Source of the DNA: Nilaparvata lugens
Lineage: Eukaryota > Arthropoda > Insecta > Hemiptera > Delphacidae
NCBI RefSeq assembly: GCF_014356525.2
Contig: NC_052511.1
Span: 16,623,236-16,687,235, forward strand
Direction of reading: 5' to 3'
Length of the DNA stretch: 64,000 bases
The notes under the pieces were generated by a model that was given only the letters and a program-made list of their open reading frames with translations, was not told the origin of the DNA and searched no databases. A program made the translations under genes and the position numbers. Within the stretch, counting starts at the first letter, position 1. Each line of letters opens with the position of its first letter. Below are positions 13,104-23,219 of the stretch, piece after piece.

Positions 13104-13772
13104 TCTATATATATATAAAAGCGAAATGGCACTCACTCACTGACTGACTGACTCACTCACTCGCAGAACTAAAAATCTACCGGACCAAAAGCGTTCAAAT
13201 TTGGTAGATATGTTCAGTTGGCCTTTAGAGGCGCACTAAGAGATCTTTTGGCGATATTTCAACTCTAAGGGTGGTTTTTAAGGGTTTAAAATTCGTCTTT
13301 TAGCATGTACATTCTTCTTATTCCAATATCTTAAAATTATAATTGAAATGTCCATACCATATATGTTAATATAGAACTATAATCTAGAGAGAGTACCTCT
13401 TCGAAACAGTTGTTCTGGTAACTAAATTAAAAATTTTGTCAGGTTAGCATTAAGTTGAGTTGACTTTGTTAGGTTGGCACCAAGTTGAAGATTGAAATGC
13501 ATTTATCGCGGAAAAATTGATTGGGCACTGCTACTTCAATCAGAGCTATCCCTGGGAATATTATATTACTAGCCGTCAGGCTCGCTTCGCTCGCCATATC
13601 CATTTAGCCAGGCGTTTAGTCTGGACCCCCGACTGGATCGTCCTACAAATGAAAAATGCAGGCGAGCGAAGTGAGCCTGCTGATCTCATTCTTGGACGAT
13701 CCAGTCGGGGGTCCAGGGGGCGGAGCCCCCTGGCTAGACGGATATGGCGAGCGAAGCGAGCCTGACGGCTAG
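13104..13772 (+). mobile_element. Helitron-like element with highly palindromic 3' end
   Basis: The element begins with TC (TCTATATATATATAAAAGCG) directly after an A and ends with CTAG directly before a T, the hallmark of Helitron insertion between A and T. The early part has ACTCACTCACTGACTG repeats and the line 'aaatctaccggaccaaaagcg'. The last 206 bp (13568-13773) are folded: 34 bp at 13568-13601 are perfectly inverted at 13740-13773, with a second inverted pair (13619-13643 / 13695-13717) and GGGGGCGGAGCCCCC inside. No helicase is encoded, so it is non-autonomous. A copy in the other orientation is at 40617-41051. Confidence 0.65.
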
Positions 13773-13779
13773 TATAATA

Positions 13780-14775
13780 TATTCTCCAAAAAATATATCT
13801 TTCCATGATGTACTTCATAATGAAGCTCCATAGTTAATTGGGATAAAATATTGTGGGACACAGTTCATTATATTTCTTCATAGCCTACAAACGATTTAGC
13901 ATTAAGCATTATTGCGGTGTTGGGAGAGGATAGAGCTATCAGCTTTGTCCAATAACAGACAAGGATAGCAAACCAATGATAATCAGGTGATGATATTGAA
14001 ACGTGAATCTCACTAATAGGATTATAATGTAGGAACATTTATGTCATGGTTATAATGTAGGCACATTTAATATTTATTCATGGTGGCATACTTTAAAATC
14101 TATAGGGTAATCACTCTCTAGCACTACACGTATGAATCATGCACAACCTCACCCTTCGTGGAATAAGAAAAGAACTCAATAATAAAACCAATATATAATA
14201 ACACATATTACAATATTAATAATCAATAATACTGTAATCATTATTGAAGAATATTAAGCATGCCATGTTTTGAAAAGCGTGCCATTCTTATCCAGTAGTT
14301 ACGTTCACTGGGTATTGAAAGTGTCATTATCATGATATCATGAGCAGAACAAACATGAATTATGAACAAATAATAATAAATTCTTCACCAATTTCATGAC
14401 ACATTGAAGAAAAGCATTCTTTCTTTGAATAATGTAGAATGAAATGTGCAAGACTTCAAATGCTTTGATAAGGTCAAGGTTCTACACCAATTTTATTATA
14501 TTACAAAAGTTTATTTCTAATTTTTCAAAATTTATTGTGTATTAAAAAAGCTCAAAAACAGATATGAAAATTAACATTTTTAAAAATAATTAGTACTGAA
14601 AAGCTGAAAAATTGATGATGAAAAGAAACATTCTATAATTATGATGATTATCAAGCAGATTGATAACGATCAAGGTATCGGTAGACTTTCAAGAGATAAC
14701 CATATCAGAAAAATATAATTTTTGAAAAGTGTACAACCTATTTTTGTTGCGAATATGTCTGGTCAACATCATCAG
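13780..14775. other. No gene seen
   Basis: AT-rich, with a small direct repeat (GGATTATAATGTAGGAACATTTA / GGTTATAATGTAGGCACATTTA) at about 14019-14070. Confidence 0.45.
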
Positions 14776-14779
14776 AGGC

Positions 14780-15470
14780 ACATCAATTTCTGATTGATTG
14801 ACAGCAGATTTTCCGATTGTGTGTTTAACAGGTGTAGAAATGAGATCGCGGCGGCTGAAAACGCACAACGAAGAGGGATGGAAGGTAAAGTGACCGCACA
14901 CAACTGACAGCTCGGATAGCTTTTCGACCAAACTGTGTTGCTGCGAGTTAGCGCGCGTGGCCTCGGGAGCTCAGTGGATGGGTGACCGACGACAGGTTGT
15001 CGACACACGGCTGTCAAGCAGTTGCTGACAATGGCACTAACCTAAAAAAGCGTCCGAAACCCGGTTATGACACGGCTAAACCCCAACAAAAACAAGATGT
15101 CGGCCCTGTGTCAAACGTCTAGAATCGGAGAGGAGCCTGTTCGGGGCTGTATCGACCCGCGCAGCTCAAACACATCCCCTCCCGGACTAACAGCCCCCAA
15201 CCCCGCAACCCCAGAACCCCGGCATGACATATCCCACCCCAACCTTAACGTTCACCCTTCTCCCGCGTCCCGCGTCGTTTGACGTTTGTCTACGTGGATC
15301 AACGCTATAACAACAAACGCTCAACACCGCACCAAGGACGATGCACCCGACAAGTGTGAACCCGAAGGTTAAGCTGCCCGCCTTTTTTCTTATCAGGAGC
15401 CATGCTAATGTCACTTGTGTCTGGAAATGGTGATAACAGAGAAACGCCAAATATCAGACAACCCGATGAC
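14780..15470 (+). other. GC- and CpG-rich island
   Basis: In an otherwise AT-rich window this stretch carries many CpG and C-runs (for example GAGTTAGCGCGCGTGGCC and CCCCCAACCCCGCAACCCC). Several frames of 60-90 codons are open on both strands, as expected from base composition. None encodes a product I recognise. It could be a promoter and first exon, or an old transposon. GGATGGGTGACCG at 14976-14988 equals a conserved stretch of 5S rRNA. Confidence 0.4.
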
Positions 15471-15543
15471 ACTTATATTGTACTAGTACCGCTTCTAACA
15501 CTGATTTAATACAGCTTCTAGCACCGAAATTTATTCTAAAATA

Positions 15544-15723
15544 GACACTGATTATAGAAGAGACATTGATTCTAGTGCAGACACTGATTCCAGAATAGAC
15601 ACTGATTCTACTACAGACACTGATTCTAGAAGAGACACTGATTCTAGTGCAGACACTGATTCTTGTACGGACATTGATTCCAGTATAAACACTGATTCAA
15701 CTAACGAAACTGATTCTGGGACT
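15544..15723 (+). repeat. 18-bp minisatellite, 10 units
   Basis: Ten head-to-tail 18-mers of the form GACACTGATTCTAGNNNN with point differences. Because 18 is a multiple of three, the minus strand stays open and spells a Leu-Glu-Ser-Val-Ser repeat from 15809 to 15552. I regard that as a by-product. Looser copies continue on both sides (15495-15543, 15724-15800). Confidence 0.85.
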
Positions 15724-15809
15724 CGAACCGACAATGTTCTAGTACCGACTTTGGTTCTATACTGAGACAGAACTGAGACACTGTTTCTTAGTACTGAGTA
15801 CTGTGACAC

Positions 15810-16940
15810 TGATTCAGTTTCATCTCATTCTTCTCTGGAGGGAACCGAACTGATTCTCTGATAAAGCAGGAAATTATTCAAATAGATTATGGTTTCAATC
15901 TTTCCAAAACTAATTTAGAATAGCGAAGATTTCATCACCTTCAGAGCAAGTATAGAATAGCAAGAGTTTCATCGTCTTCATAGCTAGTGTATAGAATAGG
16001 AAAGTGAAACAACAGGGGCATATCTATTAATTGAAACATGAAGTTAATATCAGACCACTCCCAGTTCAATCCCAGACCAATCCTATACTTTATGATCTGA
16101 CAAAGAATCGATAGCTGATAAACCCCTTCTTAATTTCAAATTATGGTATTTTGACTGAGAATTAGAATTGATCAATTCACAAGTTATCAAAGAACAGATT
16201 GCAGTCATATTCTATCCTTAGTTGAATTTTCTTTTCATCGATTAATAAATCGAACGTTCATGACTGTCACTGTTGGTTCAAACTATGCTATAAAATAGCT
16301 CTGAATATTATCATTGGATACTCTTACATACATTCTATATAATTGGTATGATAGTCAACATCATTATTGAAATTATTAAGTGGCAATATATTCATAAAAA
16401 AATGAACTGTTTGAGGCAGGTGCTGGTGAAAGATCCAGATGAAGATAAATTAGTAACAGTTAGAAGTGCAGCCCAGCACCTGGCTACTTATTATTCCATT
16501 TTTGACCCACTACTAGCTAATAGCTACTACCACTACAAATAGCTTGGGGCTAAACGTTAGTCTATTGTTTTAAATTTGACTCTCGAAACTTTCCTTACTC
16601 CTCTACCAATTAACTATGAATAAAAAATACTGAACAAAATATCATACTATCCTTTTAGAGATGGGTACGGTACTTTTTCCGGCGATTCATGCTGTTATTA
16701 CCAATTCAGCTCATAACAAAATTTTTCTCTCATTGTAGGTTTTATGAATGTTCAAAAAATCATGAAATGTGACAAAAATTTTCAAAGAAATTGGCAGAAA
16801 GTTTCAGAAATATAGGCAACTTTGAATGCTGTATGTACTGTGTAGTGCATTGAACACAAAAATATACATTAAACTATCAATCTATTGATGGAAATTTCTG
16901 AGATATTGCATTTATTCAAATGCTAATGAATTAGTAATAA
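15810..16940. other. No firm gene
   Basis: Two echoing phrases (AGAATAGCGAAGATTTCATC / AGAATAGCAAGAGTTTCATC) at 15919 and 15954 mark a short decayed duplication. Otherwise nothing beyond the doubtful frame at 16348. Confidence 0.4.
16348..16542 (+). other. Unassigned 64-codon frame
   Basis: The product's middle part (QVLVKDPDEDKLVTVRSAAQ) is less low-complexity than other short frames here. It lies between AG and GT dinucleotides that could act as splice sites (GAGGCAG|GTGCTGG). No family recognised; could be an exon or chance. Confidence 0.15.
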
Positions 16941-16944
16941 TTAT

Positions 16945-17045
16945 TATAAAAATCCAAATTAAATGCTGTAGATCACAGCAGAAGTCTTCGGGGTGATTCA
17001 TAGCATTTAATTTGGATTCTCTTTTCATAATAATTATCAATCTAT
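16945..17045. mobile_element. Two S1 SINE 3' ends back to back
   Basis: AAATCCAAATTAAATGCTGT (minus orientation) and CAGAAGTCTTCGGGGTGATT ... AGCATTTAATTTGGATT (plus orientation) form a near-palindrome. Each half equals the 3' end of the SINE at 23.0 kb. Could also be a small MITE that donated the SINE tail. Confidence 0.55.
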
Positions 17046-17474
17046 TGTTTTGAACTCATTCAGATTGATTCCACATTTGAACGATCCCCTTTCAATGTAT
17101 TATTTTTTATTGTTATTTTTTTTTCTATAGGGATATTTGATTTATTATAATGAATCACCAATACATTTGATTCTATACATGGGTCATCAGTACCTCTTTC
17201 TATACATGTCGACAAATAATTCAAATGGTATTAGTGATGCATCAATATCTATAAAATGAATATAAGGAATGGGATTATATTATTTTACAAATTTCACACT
17301 CATTTTGTAGAAGAGTGGGGAAATTACATATCTGAGAGTCTGGGAAAACACAATAAAACAGAGTGGAAGTGGAAGAGGAAGAAAGAGAAAATAAAGGTAC
17401 TTTCAATGGAAGTTGAAGAGAGAAAGAGTGAGTGAGAGAGTGACCATGACCGAGACAGTGTAGCAGCTGCATTG

Positions 17475-17790
17475 CTGACAGTTTTTGTAGAAAAGAGAGA
17501 AGAAGATAATTGTGAGGAAGAGAATGAGAGATGAAAGAAGGAAAGAGAGTTTGATAGCATAGAGAGTTGAGATGACTTTTGTAGAAAAAAGAGAAAAGAG
17601 AGTTGTAAGAGAGAGAAAAGAAGGAGAGTTCTGATAGCATAGAGAGTTGGGATTGTTTTTGTTGGGAAAGAGAAAAAGAGAGAGAAAAAAGGAGAGAGAG
17701 ATAGTTGTGATAGCATAGAATGGCATTGAAATAGGTTTTGTAGGAAAGAAAGAAAAAGAGGGGAAAGAAGGAGAGAGAGAGCTGTGCAGC
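17475..17790 (+). repeat. Purine-rich minisatellite, about 78-bp unit, 4 copies
   Basis: Units start TTTTGTAGAAAAGAGA or similar and carry GATAGCATAGAGAGTTG at 17553, 17633 and (diverged) 17709. The plus strand is almost pure purine, so the minus strand gives long open frames rich in Ser, Leu and Phe (largest 17868-17275). I judge these non-coding because they exist in more than one frame and reflect only base composition. Confidence 0.75.
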
Positions 17791-18123
17791 TCGCAGTACT
17801 CCCATATGTGAAGGGGGATGCAATCGCAAGCCAAGATTAATGACATCCTGTTCGACGAATGACGTCATTCTATAGTTTTGTCATCGGGTGTACCTATCGC
17901 AAATTGAGGTGGGAAGAAAAAACTTCCCCTTATGATTCACAGGCAAGGGATTATTATTAGCGTGTTAGCGCTATCATTGCAATTTCGCAGAAAAAGTTGA
18001 TTTAAAAAATGAAAGCGAACCATAACATTCTGAATAGCTTGGACTTATTCTTATGATTTCAATGAATGTTCCAAATTACAAATACTGAGTTTGTACACTG
18101 AACGTTCTGTCTTTCAACTCTTA

Positions 18124-18497
18124 GGGCCGGTTTCCGAGCTCGGGATTTAGCTAAGTCCTAGACTTTAAACAGCTGGAGTCAGAAAATTGGCTTTACGAAA
18201 CGGGGCGTAGTCGCAGTCATTGTCATAGTCATGTTTGAATTAAATTTCAAAAAAGTAGAAAATTAAACACAAAATATAATAAAGAGAAAATAGTGTAAAG
18301 TTTTAGCTATTTTGAGTTATTTAGGAATGTTTAATTTCTTCAAGGAAAAACGTTTCAAATTATAGAAATGAGAAAATAAAAACTGCGACTACTGTTATAA
18401 AAACTGCGACTACGCCCCGTTTCGGAAAGCTAATTTTCTGACTCCAGCTGTTTTAAGTCTAGGACTTAGCCAAATCCCGAGCTCGGAAACCGGCCCT
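18124..18497. mobile_element. TWA-flanked MITE with long inverted repeats (family A, copy 1)
   Basis: Begins GGGCCGGTTTCCGAGCTCGG and ends with the complementary arm ...CCGAGCTCGGAAACCGGCCCT. The arms stay similar for about 90 bp (AGTCCTAGACTT..., CAGCTG..., TACGCCCCGTTTCG). TTA flanks both ends (18121-18123, 18498-18500). Arms plus a TWA target suggest a PIF/Harbinger-type element. No coding capacity. The second copy at 49482-51167 has the same end architecture. Confidence 0.75.
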
Positions 18498-18499
18498 TT

Positions 18500-19450
18500 A
18501 TTTCCAGTTGACCAATTTTTTGGTAATCGAAGAAACTTTTCTCGATCAACATGCATCAATTCCCATATGCTTCAAAACGAATCATACTGGACATTTCATC
18601 TCAGATTAAACATTTTAAAACATTGATACTCAAATTAAAACGATTATGGAAAAGTGATTCATTTATCATTGAAAAGTGGGTCTCTATAACTTCATTTGAC
18701 TTCAAGGTGGAAATTTATAACAATTTTAGGGGTACGATCTTTTTAGATACCCAGTCAAGTTGAGCTATCTGTTATGAACATAGCAAATGACAGGAGTTGA
18801 CGATCAGCTGGTCTAAGGGTTGTATGCACCATCCCAGCTCAAACAAATATTGATCATTTGTCGGTTTAAACCAGGAATGAAACATATTACAATAAAGGCA
18901 ACCATATCTTCACCAAGATATTCGTTAAACGTAAATGGTGCACATAATTGACATAAACTATTGTAATTTAATGATTATTTTATTTGTAAAAATATTTCTT
19001 GTATTTGGCAATAAATTAATTATTCATTATTCATTAAATCCAAATCCGTGCATCCCCCTATTGTTACTAAGCTATTTCAAGTACGTACTCTTGAGTTTCT
19101 TCTTTCACAAGTTTAAACAATAAATCATCTTCCTTCATCTGTTATCAGGTATTCAGCTCTCATCCCTCGTATTCGTGAATTCCAATCTCTTTTTCTACTT
19201 GACTTCTAATTTATTACTTCGTATTTAAGAAAAAAATTATTCTTTATTCTTCGTTGCGATAATATGGATTAACATAAGAGAAGTCGAAGATAAGGTTGAA
19301 TTGTCAAATTTTAGTCAGAAATTGGAGGTTATTATTCGGAAATAAAGTGATGAGAGGAACGATTTATTATGTTATTGTGATTGGGAGACGAGTAGCTATT
19401 ATAGTAATGACAAAGATTCAAATTTTATTGAAACAGTGTCTAGAGTGGTT
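18500..19450. other. No gene seen
   Basis: AT-rich; a 70-codon frame at 18551-18763 has no recognisable product. Confidence 0.45.
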
Positions 19451-19452
19451 GT

Positions 19453-19812
19453 ATGAAGGAGAGAAGGCGACAGTGTAATATTTTATGGAGTGACACGACG
19501 TGTCGAGAGAACAGAGTGAAATGTGCAATCATGAAGTGGATACGCCGCCGCCTAAAAGATCTGTCAGGTCTTGTGGAAGGGAACGGCGAAGATTCGGCCA
19601 TTTTCAACTCGCTTTTCCCCGGGAAACTAAGCAAGTCTGACAGTTTTCCCTCTTGGAAAACTGTGAAGGGTCTGAAACTTTCAACAATATGGTGTCGGGC
19701 GTCAATAGGCTCTTTTGCACTTGAGGAAAAGTTAGAAGAAGGCTCTCGAAGTAATCTTCGGATGAAAAGTCTCGCTTCTTCAAATCTTCGTTCTGCATCT
19801 AAATTTAATTAG
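19453..19812 (+). other. CpG-enriched segment with an unassigned 119-codon frame
   Basis: An open frame begins at 19453 (MKERRRQCNIL) and ends at 19812. The product is basic and Ser-rich with no domain, signal peptide or membrane segment I recognise. Two 64-codon frames are open on the opposite strand. GACACGACGTGTC at about 19490 is an odd-centred palindrome. It may be an exon or a promoter region; coding status is doubtful. Confidence 0.25.
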
Positions 19813-20089
19813 AAGTTGGATCTGTTGTTGCTTGATTGTGATCAGCAAGGATGCTTTGGAAAGCAGTGTGATAAGAGTTGAGATCTCTGACAGCAGAGAG
19901 TATTATTTCAGCACTGAAATGCCACTTGGAAAAACATATTTTGAGAATCTGGGATCAGAATGAGTAACACTCTTCAAATTTAATGAAAAAATTTACTTAA
20001 TTTCCTTTCATCTTCCACTGATTTTATAACCTTATATTTTAGAATGAGAATTGAGTTGTCCAATTCCTCAATGAATATGCATATTTATT

Positions 20090-20200
20090 TATTTATTCAT
20101 ACATTGATATATACATCATTCTCAACCATGTATGATTGGGAAAGGAACAAAAGGCTTGAAGCCCAAAACTGTTCCTTTCCCAAATTTAGATAGAGATGAT
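20090..20200 (+). repeat. Dispersed repeat G (CCCAAATTTAGATA end)
   Basis: TATTTATTCATACATTGATA ... GATTGGGAAAGGAACAAAAG ... CTGTTCCTTTCCCAAATTTA. The end module recurs at 3820-3855, 35765-35785 and, reversed or diverged, at about 3060-3100 and 31715-31800. Class unknown. Confidence 0.45.
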
Positions 20201-20231
20201 ACTACTTGATGAAAGTTTATACGAGAATGTG

Positions 20232-20579
20232 CCGATTGCACAAAATCCAGTCAAATTTTAACCGTGATCAAAGCGATTCAAAAACAGCAATTCAAAGCTC
20301 AAAGAAAGTGGAACTATCCAAAATATAATATTGGCGGTGTTGATAGAAACTAATCCTCATGAAGGATTGGAAGCTATCAATTCGTTATTGCCAAAATTTA
20401 ACAACGTAACAAATCAAAGGTTAATTAATCAAACACTTATCACAATAGAATATTGATTGGTCTTTGCTAACTAATCTACCATTCCACGAGAACCAATCAG
20501 AGAAGCCGTCTTTTCAAAAGCGCCTCGGTTCTCGTGAAATTAATCACGGTTAAAATTCAACCGGCTTTTGTGCAACCGG
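20232..20579. mobile_element. MITE family C, full-length copy
   Basis: Inverted ends (CCGATTGCACAAAATCCAGT on the left, ...CGGCTTTTGTGCAACCGG on the right) share AAATTTTAACCGTGAT. The right arm carries GAGAACCAATCAGAGAAG nearby. No open frame. Members of the same family lie at 32184, 39038, 42148 and 48243. Confidence 0.65.
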
Positions 20580-20692
20580 ACCTATGAGTGCAATAAGAGG
20601 ATTTATCAGACAGCTCCAGACTGGGAGTTGACAGACATCACGTAGTGAGAACTGGGATGGGAGTATAGCACACTATGGTGTGGATTACTATA

Positions 20693-20752
20693 AACTGTCA
20701 GCATTGTTTGAATGGGAAGTATTAATGCTATTCATAAGGAATGCTGACAGTT
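20693..20752. mobile_element. Palindromic mini-MITE family D
   Basis: AACTGTCAGCATT (20693-20705) is perfectly inverted as AATGCTGACAGTT (20740-20752) around GTTTGAATGGGAAGTATTAA. Related copies are at 40171-40228, 3995-4060 and 32105-32150. Confidence 0.6.
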
Positions 20753-21097
20753 GAAAGTGAATTTCACTGTAGACTCCCCCATATGACAGGCACTCACCCA
20801 CTCTCTCTCCGTCCACCGTGTATGACAAAGGAAGCGACCCATTAATGCTGCGCGGATGCTGTCCTAATAATGAGGAGGGTAACAACATCGACTCATGCAC
20901 GAGTACGTCTCAGCCACCCAGACTCCTCCTCTATTCCAATGGCCGACATCTCATGACATGAGAGAATACTCGCATATGGCACAGATTTGAGGTTTCGATT
21001 GATTAGATTCGTCAACATTTATTTATTGGGGGTATTTTAAGATAATTGGAGATTCGAGGCACAGGAGAAGGTTACCCAAATAGGTTACTAGACGTTA

Positions 21098-21886
21098 AGC
21101 CCGGTCCAGACGCTCAAGTTTAGCTTCAGTCTTTTGCTCAAGCAAAAGTCGGAACATGTAAGTCGTTGCGTCTGGACGGTAAAACGGATGGGTCTTCAAG
21201 CTTAAGTCGTCAAACTTAAAATGTATCGGCCGGGAATCTTTTTCCATCAAACCATCCGTCTTTTGCCTATCCACCAGCACCTAAATCGCGTAAAAATGGA
21301 AATGAAGAAATTGTGATTTCAGATTCGGATTCAGCGCCCTCAAATTAATAAAATGCCTCGCGAGTACTTGAAAATAAGAAAGTTTTTTATTGATTGTATA
21401 TAACGCCATAACCCTTTTTTGATTATCATGATACTCTCAGAATTTGATGTTGATATTATGATTTACTATCATGATTTATAATAGGATGTCGGGCGCTGAA
21501 TTCGAATCTGAAATTACAATCTCTCTATCTCCATTTTTACGCGATTTAGGTTTTGGTGGATACGCAAAAGACGGATGATTTGATGGAAAGAATATTGTGA
21601 TAGAGATAAAAAGAAAACGCCTATGACATACTAGTGAATAAATTCAAGGTGACTGACACCATTGCTACAAGGGACTTTGTAGCAAGAAAAATGAACTCTA
21701 TGCGTATAATCTATCGAAAAGAATTGATGAAAATTATGAAATATCAACGCAGTTGAGCTGCGGTAAATAGGAAAACGGACCACATAAGACGGATGCGTGT
21801 GGACGCTATTTTTTTTCTTGAACCAAACGATCCGTCTTTTGCTTGAACAAAAGACTGATGGTAAACTTGAGCATCTGGACCCGGCT
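21098..21886. mobile_element. Large foldback DNA element flanked by TTA
   Basis: The outer arms (AGCCCGGTCCAGACGCTCAA at 21098 and its near-complement ending at 21886) match for about 50 bp. An inner pair of arms, 21271-21339 and 21491-21559, is also complementary, and both are linked to 'aaagacggatg' boxes. TTA sits directly outside both ends (21095-21097, 21887-21889). No transposase is encoded. TWA target plus inverted repeats suggest a PIF/Harbinger-type non-autonomous element. Confidence 0.75.
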
Positions 21887-22017
21887 TTAGAACGTATCAC
21901 ACAGTTTTTTTTTTGTTTCAAGTCTTGAGGTTTAGTAGCCTACCTACAATTACACTTTACAAATTACAATTACATAGTTATTGGTTTTTCAAGTTTAGTA
22001 GCCCATACAGGGGAAAC

Positions 22018-22141
22018 AGTGGCTTCCGCTTCCACTCGAGCCTTCTCTGGAACACGGAATCGGAAAAGTCATGTACATGACTTGTGAGTTGTGGACATTT
22101 CTGATTCCGCGTTACCGCGGCAGTGAGTGGAAGCTTCTGTG
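22018..22141. repeat. Foldback sequence centred on an 18-bp perfect palindrome
   Basis: AAGTCATGTACATGACTT (22066-22083) is a perfect palindrome. On either side GGAATCGGAAA pairs with TTTCTGATTCC, and GCTTCCACTC with GAGTGGAAGC. The roughly 124-bp segment can therefore form one long hairpin. Probably a small foldback MITE. Confidence 0.6.
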
Positions 22142-22144
22142 TAA

Positions 22145-23015
22145 ATTAATGAAATATTTCAATTTTCTTTTACTTTCTCCTGGTACCTGCCTCAGGATAA
22201 AGATTGTTCGAATGAATTGAATTAGATGATTTTTTCTTTGCGGTCTGTAGGCTATTAAACATACTGTGATTTAAGACATAACTTTTCATTTCTTTCAAGT
22301 GAGAACTTATTATTAGGCCTACACCCTTACATTTTTACATATGTCCTCTGTCTCATCTTGCATGGATCTCTGAATGTTTAGGAAATAACTCCGGCAACAC
22401 TTCTGGTTGAATAAGATCAGCTAAAGATTCTTTGGATCTTTGGGTTCAAATCTGCTGAGGATGCAGGTAAGGCTTGAGAGAACCTAATATACAACCTTCT
22501 TTATTTTTGAGAGTCTCACAAGATCAAGTAGTACGATTTGTCAGAAAGTATTTTAAATTGAAGAAATTTCAAGAATCAAAAGTTAAATGCCAGAAAGTAA
22601 CTGATAAATACTCATCAAATTTGTCGGCTATTTCTGAGACGATTGAGAATACAGGAAAAATTATTACTATTGCAATATTGGAAAAGTAATTGAAAATTTG
22701 AAAAACATCTTTTTAAAAGTGTCGATGAAGAGATTATAAAGAAAATATTAAGCTTGTAAGCTCGCCCCAAAATAAGACATAAGTATATATTCTAATTTGA
22801 TAAGACTTTCCATCTTTTCTCACCAAAAACTGAACTATTTTATTGATATTCTCAAATACTTTTTCAATATCAGTAGTTGACCAATATTGGCAAAGGGTGA
22901 GTTGAATAAGATAAGATCGATATAAGACCATTATTGATAAGACAATGGATTAAAAACTTGTCTATCCTCAGAAACGTTTTTGGAAAATTAGTCTTTTACT
23001 TAATAATTATTATTA
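22145..23015. other. No gene seen
   Basis: AT-rich; frames at 22474-22931 on both strands (65-71 codons) show no motif. Confidence 0.45.
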
Positions 23016-23019
23016 AACG

Positions 23020-23216
23020 AAAATTCAAATTAAATGCTGTAATTCACCCCGAAGACTTCTGCTATTGCAAATATTGACAACAGGGTAAACAGCTAGGTGG
23101 AAATTCGATGAGCGCTACTATTCAAAAATTATTTGTGAGCCCGGGAAACGAACCCAGTACCTCCTAATTGCCGGTCAGGAATGCTTACCCTTACACCAAA
23201 CTGACAATCTCAGGAT
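23020..23216 (-). mobile_element. tRNA-derived SINE, near full length (family S1)
   Basis: Read on minus: polymerase III A box TGGTGTAAGGG (plus 23188-23198) and B box GGTTCGTTTCC (plus 23144-23154; one mismatch to GGTTCGANTCC). Then a body with CAATATTTGCAATAGCAGAA, GTCTTCGGGGTGAATT and AGCATTTAATTTGAATT, ending in TAATAATAATTATT. Box spacing fits a tRNA head. Body fragments recur at 16950-17045 and 43745-43815. Confidence 0.72.
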
Positions 23217-23219
23217 AGC

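Noticed and set aside
13517..13818. Frames of about 80 codons on both strands ending in similar peptides
   Set aside because: They come from the palindromic Helitron-like 3' module; the similar ends are the two arms.
17275..17868. A 197-codon minus-strand frame rich in Ser, Leu and Phe
   Set aside because: It lies over a polypurine minisatellite; overlapping frames of 130 and 147 codons are also open, which is expected from base composition and not from coding.
19604..19798. Minus-strand 64-codon frame opposite 19453-19812
   Set aside because: No protein-like features; open by chance in a GC-richer segment.
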